Positions 61,128-64,000 of a stretch of 64,000 nt of DNA are shown here, piece by piece (within the stretch, counting starts at the first letter, position 1; the number at the start of each line of letters is the position of its first letter). The position numbers and the translations under genes are program-made. Origin of the DNA: Acidobacteriota bacterium (GTDB taxonomy: Bacteria; Acidobacteriota; Terriglobia; Bryobacterales; Bryobacteraceae); the NCBI GenBank assembly GCA_014584705.1, contig JACTMJ010000029.1, positions 1 to 64,000 of the forward strand. The letters are read 5' to 3'. Under the pieces are notes generated by a model, which searched no databases, was not told the origin of the DNA, and was given only the letters and a program-made list of their open reading frames with translations.

Positions 61128-62054
61128 TCAGTCCGCCAATACCGCCCTTGTGGCGGTCTTCATTGCCTCGATTGCCAGCCGAATCCGCTCCGCCTGTTCC
61201 GGTGAACTCGTTGGCATCGGCGCGCGGGGGTATCCCCCTTCCCGCCCCAGAATGCGCATTGCGGTCCGAACATTTGCTGGCAGGTTTGGCCCTTCGAGCG
61301 CGTTCCAGACCTCCAGGAGTTGATCATGAAGTTTCCGGGCGGTATCGTCGTCGCCCGCTTGCACGGCTTCCCATAGCGCGACACAAGCCTCGGGGATGGC
61401 GGATAGAATCGCCGCGATGGCGGCGTGGGCGCCCAGTTGAAAGGACGGATACAGGAGAGCGTCGACGGCCGTGATGATGCGTACGCGATCGCCAATCCCG
61501 GCATCACCGGCGTAGTGAAGAAGATCCGCCAGGGCCTTGACGTCGCTCGCGCTTTGCTTGACGCCGATCGCTCCATCCACTTCACGGAAGAGACGCACGA
61601 GCAGCGGTACGGAGAGATAGGCCCAGGGAACGACGTTGTAGACAATCAGCGGAAGGCCCACACGACCGGCAATCTCTCCGAAGAAGCGGAGCATGGATTC
61701 GTCGTCCGGACGAAAGAGATAGTGCACCGGCGTCACTTGCAGGGCGGCCGGCCGAAGATCCTTGAGAGCGTTGCCGCGCTCCACCGCCTCGCGAGTACTA
61801 TCGGCAATCACACCGGCGATCACCGGAATGCGGCCGTCCACCTCCTCCATCGTCCAGGCCACCAGGTCTCTGCATTCCTCCGTCGAGAGCGTGTGGCCCT
61901 CTCCCGTACTTCCGCCAACCGCCAGGCCATGCACGCCGGCGGTTTCCACCATGTACCGCACCTCGCGGCGGTGCAGTTCCTCATCGATGGAACCATCCGC
62001 GCGGAAGGGCGTCACGATGGGCGGAATAATCCCTTGGATGTGCTCTGTCCTCAT
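61128..62054 (-). CDS. DHDPS/N-acetylneuraminate-lyase family aldolase, copy 2
   Basis: A 308-aa TIM-barrel protein from ATG 62054 with GGGAGGA six bases upstream. It has GGSTGEGHTLSTEE, catalytic Tyr139 (IVYNVVP) and Schiff-base Lys166 (IGVKQSASD). It differs clearly in sequence from the copy at 56514, so the two are old paralogues with different substrates. Its ATG overlaps the stop of the iclR gene by four bases, a sign of co-transcription with its regulator. Confidence 0.9.
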   Translation of the reverse strand: MRTEHIQGIIPPIVTPFRADGSIDEELHRREVRYMVETAGVHGLAVGGSTGEGHTLSTEECRDLVAWTMEEVDGRIPVIAGVIADSTREAVERGNALKDLRPAALQVTPVHYLFRPDDESMLRFFGEIAGRVGLPLIVYNVVPWAYLSVPLLVRLFREVDGAIGVKQSASDVKALADLLHYAGDAGIGDRVRIITAVDALLYPSFQLGAHAAIAAILSAIPEACVALWEAVQAGDDDTARKLHDQLLEVWNALEGPNLPANVRTAMRILGREGGYPRAPMPTSSPEQAERIRLAIEAMKTATRAVLAD

Positions 62055-62887
62055 GCCCGATCCTCCCGGCCGAAGTGGTTGAGCTTCTGCACGGCGCTTT
62101 GAATGCAGCGGGCGATCTCCGGAATCCTCTCGTCGGGCATCCGCTCCCGAGGCCCGGAGGCGCTGCACGAAATCACCGAATCCCGGAGTGGGTCCGCAAC
62201 CGCCACGGCCACACATCGCACTCCCGGCTCATTCTCCTCGAGGTCCAGCGCATAGCCTCGTTGGCGGATCGCCGCCAGTTCCGCCTGCATGGGTTCCCAG
62301 GCGGAGATCGTATTCCTCGTATGCGCGGGCATCCCTCTCCTGCCCATGATCTCCCGAGCTTCGTCATCGGAGAGCGCTGCAAGAATTGCTTTGCCGAGGC
62401 TGGTCGAATGCAGATCCCAGCGGGTACCCACATCGCCTCTTGTATGCAGTTGAAAGGAAGATTCCGAGGCCGCGACGATCACTACCTGGTCATTGGAGAG
62501 CATCCCGAACTTGCAGGTCTCCCCGGTAGCTTCCATCAGCCGGCGCAACGTCGGCCTCACCTGGGCCACCACTCCGGAATTCCTCACGAACGAGAGACCG
62601 AGCTCTAGCGCCCGCGGACCCACCTCGTATTGCTTTGTCTCTGAATTTTGCCTTACCAGGTCAAACCGCTTCAAAGTGCGCAGAAGATTATGCGCCGTGC
62701 TCTTGGGCACATCCGCGCGCCGAGCCAGGTCGGACAGAGACCAAACCGGAGTTCCAATCGAGAAGCAAGAGAGCAACTCCAGCGCCTTGCTCACGGAGGC
62801 AACCTGGTACGAATCGCTCCCCCGCGCCACCGCGCGGATGTTCAGGCCCGCTGAACGAGGAACTGCATTGCTTGGCTTCCGCTGCAC
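62051..62887 (-). CDS. IclR-family transcriptional regulator
   Basis: A 278-aa protein from GTG 62887. The N-terminal winged helix is SYQVASVSKALELLSCFSIGTPVWSLSDLARRADVPKSTAHNLLRTLKRFDLV (about 26-80). The C-terminal effector domain has TRWDLHSTSLGKAILAAL and GYALDLEENEPGVRCVAVAV, the canonical IclR ligand-binding motifs. IclR proteins usually control adjacent catabolic genes; here the aldolase, NHL, MFS and second aldolase genes lie downstream on the same strand. Confidence 0.93.
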   Translation of the reverse strand: MQRKPSNAVPRSAGLNIRAVARGSDSYQVASVSKALELLSCFSIGTPVWSLSDLARRADVPKSTAHNLLRTLKRFDLVRQNSETKQYEVGPRALELGLSFVRNSGVVAQVRPTLRRLMEATGETCKFGMLSNDQVVIVAASESSFQLHTRGDVGTRWDLHSTSLGKAILAALSDDEAREIMGRRGMPAHTRNTISAWEPMQAELAAIRQRGYALDLEENEPGVRCVAVAVADPLRDSVISCSASGPRERMPDERIPEIARCIQSAVQKLNHFGREDRA

Positions 62888-62941
62888 ACCGAGAGCCTAT
62901 TGAAATCCCTTCTGAAACACAACATCCCGTTCAGACTGGCT

Positions 62942-62992
62942 GAACCAATTCGGCAATGAACGGGACCCCTTATCTAATTGACCAGTTGGTTC
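62942..62992. promoter_or_regulatory. Possible regulator-binding inverted repeat upstream of iclR
   Basis: The 7-nt arms GAACCAA (62942-62948) and TTGGTTC (62986-62992) are inverted repeats 37 bp apart in the iclR leader, and TTGACCAGTTGGTT overlaps the right arm. The spacing is long for one operator, so this is only a candidate. Confidence 0.3.
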
Positions 62993-63074
62993 GCGCGCTA
63001 TGCGTCCACAGTCAAGAAAAGAAATTTCCTGAACGCAATACAAGTTCATATTTGTCAGTACGTTAGGAAGGCTC

Positions 63075-63107
63075 TTTGCGTTTGATTTGCGTTTGATTTG
63101 CGTTTTA
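63075..63107. repeat. Three-copy 11-bp tandem repeat
   Basis: TTTGCGTTTGA occurs at 63075 and 63086, with a third copy (TTTGCGTTTTA) at 63097: an exact 11-bp period just past the stop of the AlbA_2/HATPase gene. The period is near one helical turn. Its significance is unknown. Confidence 0.75.
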
Positions 63108-63112
63108 GGAAG

Positions 63113-64000
63113 CTATTCGTCTTGCTGACCGGGTCCGATGTACCACCTGCCGGCTCGACGGCTCCCGACCACGTGGACTCGGCCCTCTCTTTTTAGCTCC
63201 CTAAGCAAGGTCTGAACTTGGTCCTTCGAGAGATCCTTAAGCACCTCCAAAAGATCTCCTAGCCTGGCACCCGTGGTTGCTGAGTCCTCCATGTGCTTCA
63301 GAAGAAGATGCTTGTTGGTTTCCCGGTCAAGGCCACGATGCCGTGTGTAGACGCCTTTCTTGCCAAGGAAGCTGTAGAACTTCCGAGAGAGCACTTGCTT
63401 TGACCCTCTGCCGCGTCCGACTCTTTCCACGATTCCCCGGTCAACAAGCTTGTCGAGATTGCGGCGGAGATTGGGCTCCACCGGCGTTCCGTGCATGAGG
63501 CTGTCCAGAACCAGAAGGTCTTCGACAGAGAAGGGGACCGACTGCTGAGAGGAGACCTTTTCGAGGAATCGGACGAAATCAGGGTTCTGCACTTCTCCTG
63601 AGATGGTCAGAGAAACTTGATACTCGTCAGTGCCGAAGAAATCCGGCTTCGGTTTCCCCTCGCGAAGCGACTCTTCATAGATGCGGTCGACGCCTTGTCC
63701 TGAGCGTTCCACCAATCCGCATCGGGCGCAGGACTCAGCGATTCGGCGGTTTCGCGGGGATTGACGATAGAGCAGGTTCTCGATTGTCACCCCTGCTGGT
63801 AGCCCTCCGGGACTTATGATTTCGAGCTTGCGGGGGAACTGCCGAATGAAAACAGACGAAGGTAGACGGTAATCCCGGTGGGTGAGAGCGTTCAACACAG
63901 CCTCTCTTACAACTAGTTCATTGAATACGGGCAGGTCCCGGCGAAAGAGGCCGTCCTGGTACTGGATCACGTCGTTTCGGAGGTTGATGGTATTCCACAG
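63113..64000 (-). CDS. AlbA_2/HATPase_c_4-type ATP-binding regulator, N-terminus beyond window
   Basis: The frame is open to the right edge, so at least 295 codons of the C-terminal part are present. The HATPase_c_4 region reads YQDGLFRRDLPVFNELVVREAVLNALTHRDYR, ISPGGLPAGVTIENLLYRQSPRNRRIAESCARCGLVERSGQGVDRI, as in RecG-like/Schlafen AlbA_2 proteins. C-terminal winged-helix parts follow: MHGTPVEPNLRRNLDKLVDRGIVERVGRGRGSKQVL and DQVQTLLRELKREGRVHVVG. Such proteins are putative DNA-binding regulators, often in accessory regions. Its neighbour upstream is outside the window. Confidence 0.88.
   Translation of the reverse strand: MWNTINLRNDVIQYQDGLFRRDLPVFNELVVREAVLNALTHRDYRLPSSVFIRQFPRKLEIISPGGLPAGVTIENLLYRQSPRNRRIAESCARCGLVERSGQGVDRIYEESLREGKPKPDFFGTDEYQVSLTISGEVQNPDFVRFLEKVSSQQSVPFSVEDLLVLDSLMHGTPVEPNLRRNLDKLVDRGIVERVGRGRGSKQVLSRKFYSFLGKKGVYTRHRGLDRETNKHLLLKHMEDSATTGARLGDLLEVLKDLSKDQVQTLLRELKREGRVHVVGSRRAGRWYIGPGQQDE

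Noticed and set aside
1-64000. CRISPR arrays, tRNA and rRNA genes
   Set aside because: No regularly spaced repeats with unique spacers, and no tRNA T-loop with matching acceptor arms or rRNA signature was found by eye; the few GGTTCGAATC-like strings lie in coding sequence.

Overview
The window is GC-rich, gene-dense bacterial chromosome. It most resembles the Acidobacteria, specifically the Bryobacterales/Solibacter branch. The support is family-level: a secreted protein built around the 'Solibacter C-terminal' (TIGR03437-type) domain, a VWFA-related acidobacterial protein next to a TonB-type outer-membrane barrel, a DUF1800/DUF1501 export pair, many Tat-signal enzymes, and lpxD and hldE, which imply a Gram-negative envelope. 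No rRNA, tRNA or CRISPR array was seen, and the only mobile-element trace is one decayed transposase fragment.

Layout. 1-2053 (-): 5' part of a secreted metzincin protease with tandem 86-residue BACON repeats, running off the left edge. 2.9-6.8 kb: a Tat-exported phosphoesterase, an acidic-head/basic-tail histone-like protein, and an MltD-type lytic transglycosylase that also carries a lysine-rich tail. 7.1-7.9 kb: a non-coding island with a 23-bp tandem repeat and an IS256 remnant. 7.9-18 kb: an exopolysaccharide locus, with a divergent membrane-anchored protein followed by Wza-like, Wzc/BY-kinase, Wzx-like, GT4, Wzy-like and GT2 genes. 18-30 kb: DUF1501/DUF1800, P5C dehydrogenase, YtxH, a large LmbE-type deacetylase, a Gfo/Idh/MocA oxidoreductase, and biotin carboxylase plus BCCP.

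30.1-33.1 kb holds the most unusual block. A MarR regulator with a C-terminal four-cysteine motif is divergent from a three-gene cassette: a TRIP13/Pch2-type AAA+ ATPase, a 176-aa protein of unknown family, and a bacterial HORMA-domain protein. A terminator-like hairpin closes the cassette. In CBASS phage defence, HORMA and TRIP13 control a cyclic-oligonucleotide synthase and a nuclease effector. Neither is encoded near this cassette, so it may be an orphan or repurposed HORMA signalling module.

33-54.4 kb: amino-sugar catabolism (nagA plus a ROK-like kinase), a TIGR03437 protein, mutY, a secreted protein with a clear internal duplication, motB/motA, and then a long minus-strand run (blaI-like, yhaM-like, a SurA-like PPIase, mfd, hldE C-domain, response regulator/histidine kinase, coiled-coil protein, VWFA protein, TonB-type barrel). 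54.4-56.4 kb (+): lpxD and a LOG-family protein. 56.5-62.9 kb (-): an IclR-controlled catabolic operon with two DHDPS-family aldolases, a beta-propeller/NHL protein and an MFS transporter. 63.1-64 kb (-): C-terminal part of an AlbA_2/HATPase_c_4 regulator running off the right edge.

All calls come from reading the sequence and from knowledge of protein families. No database search was run, and start codons were chosen from ribosome-binding sites and overlaps where visible.
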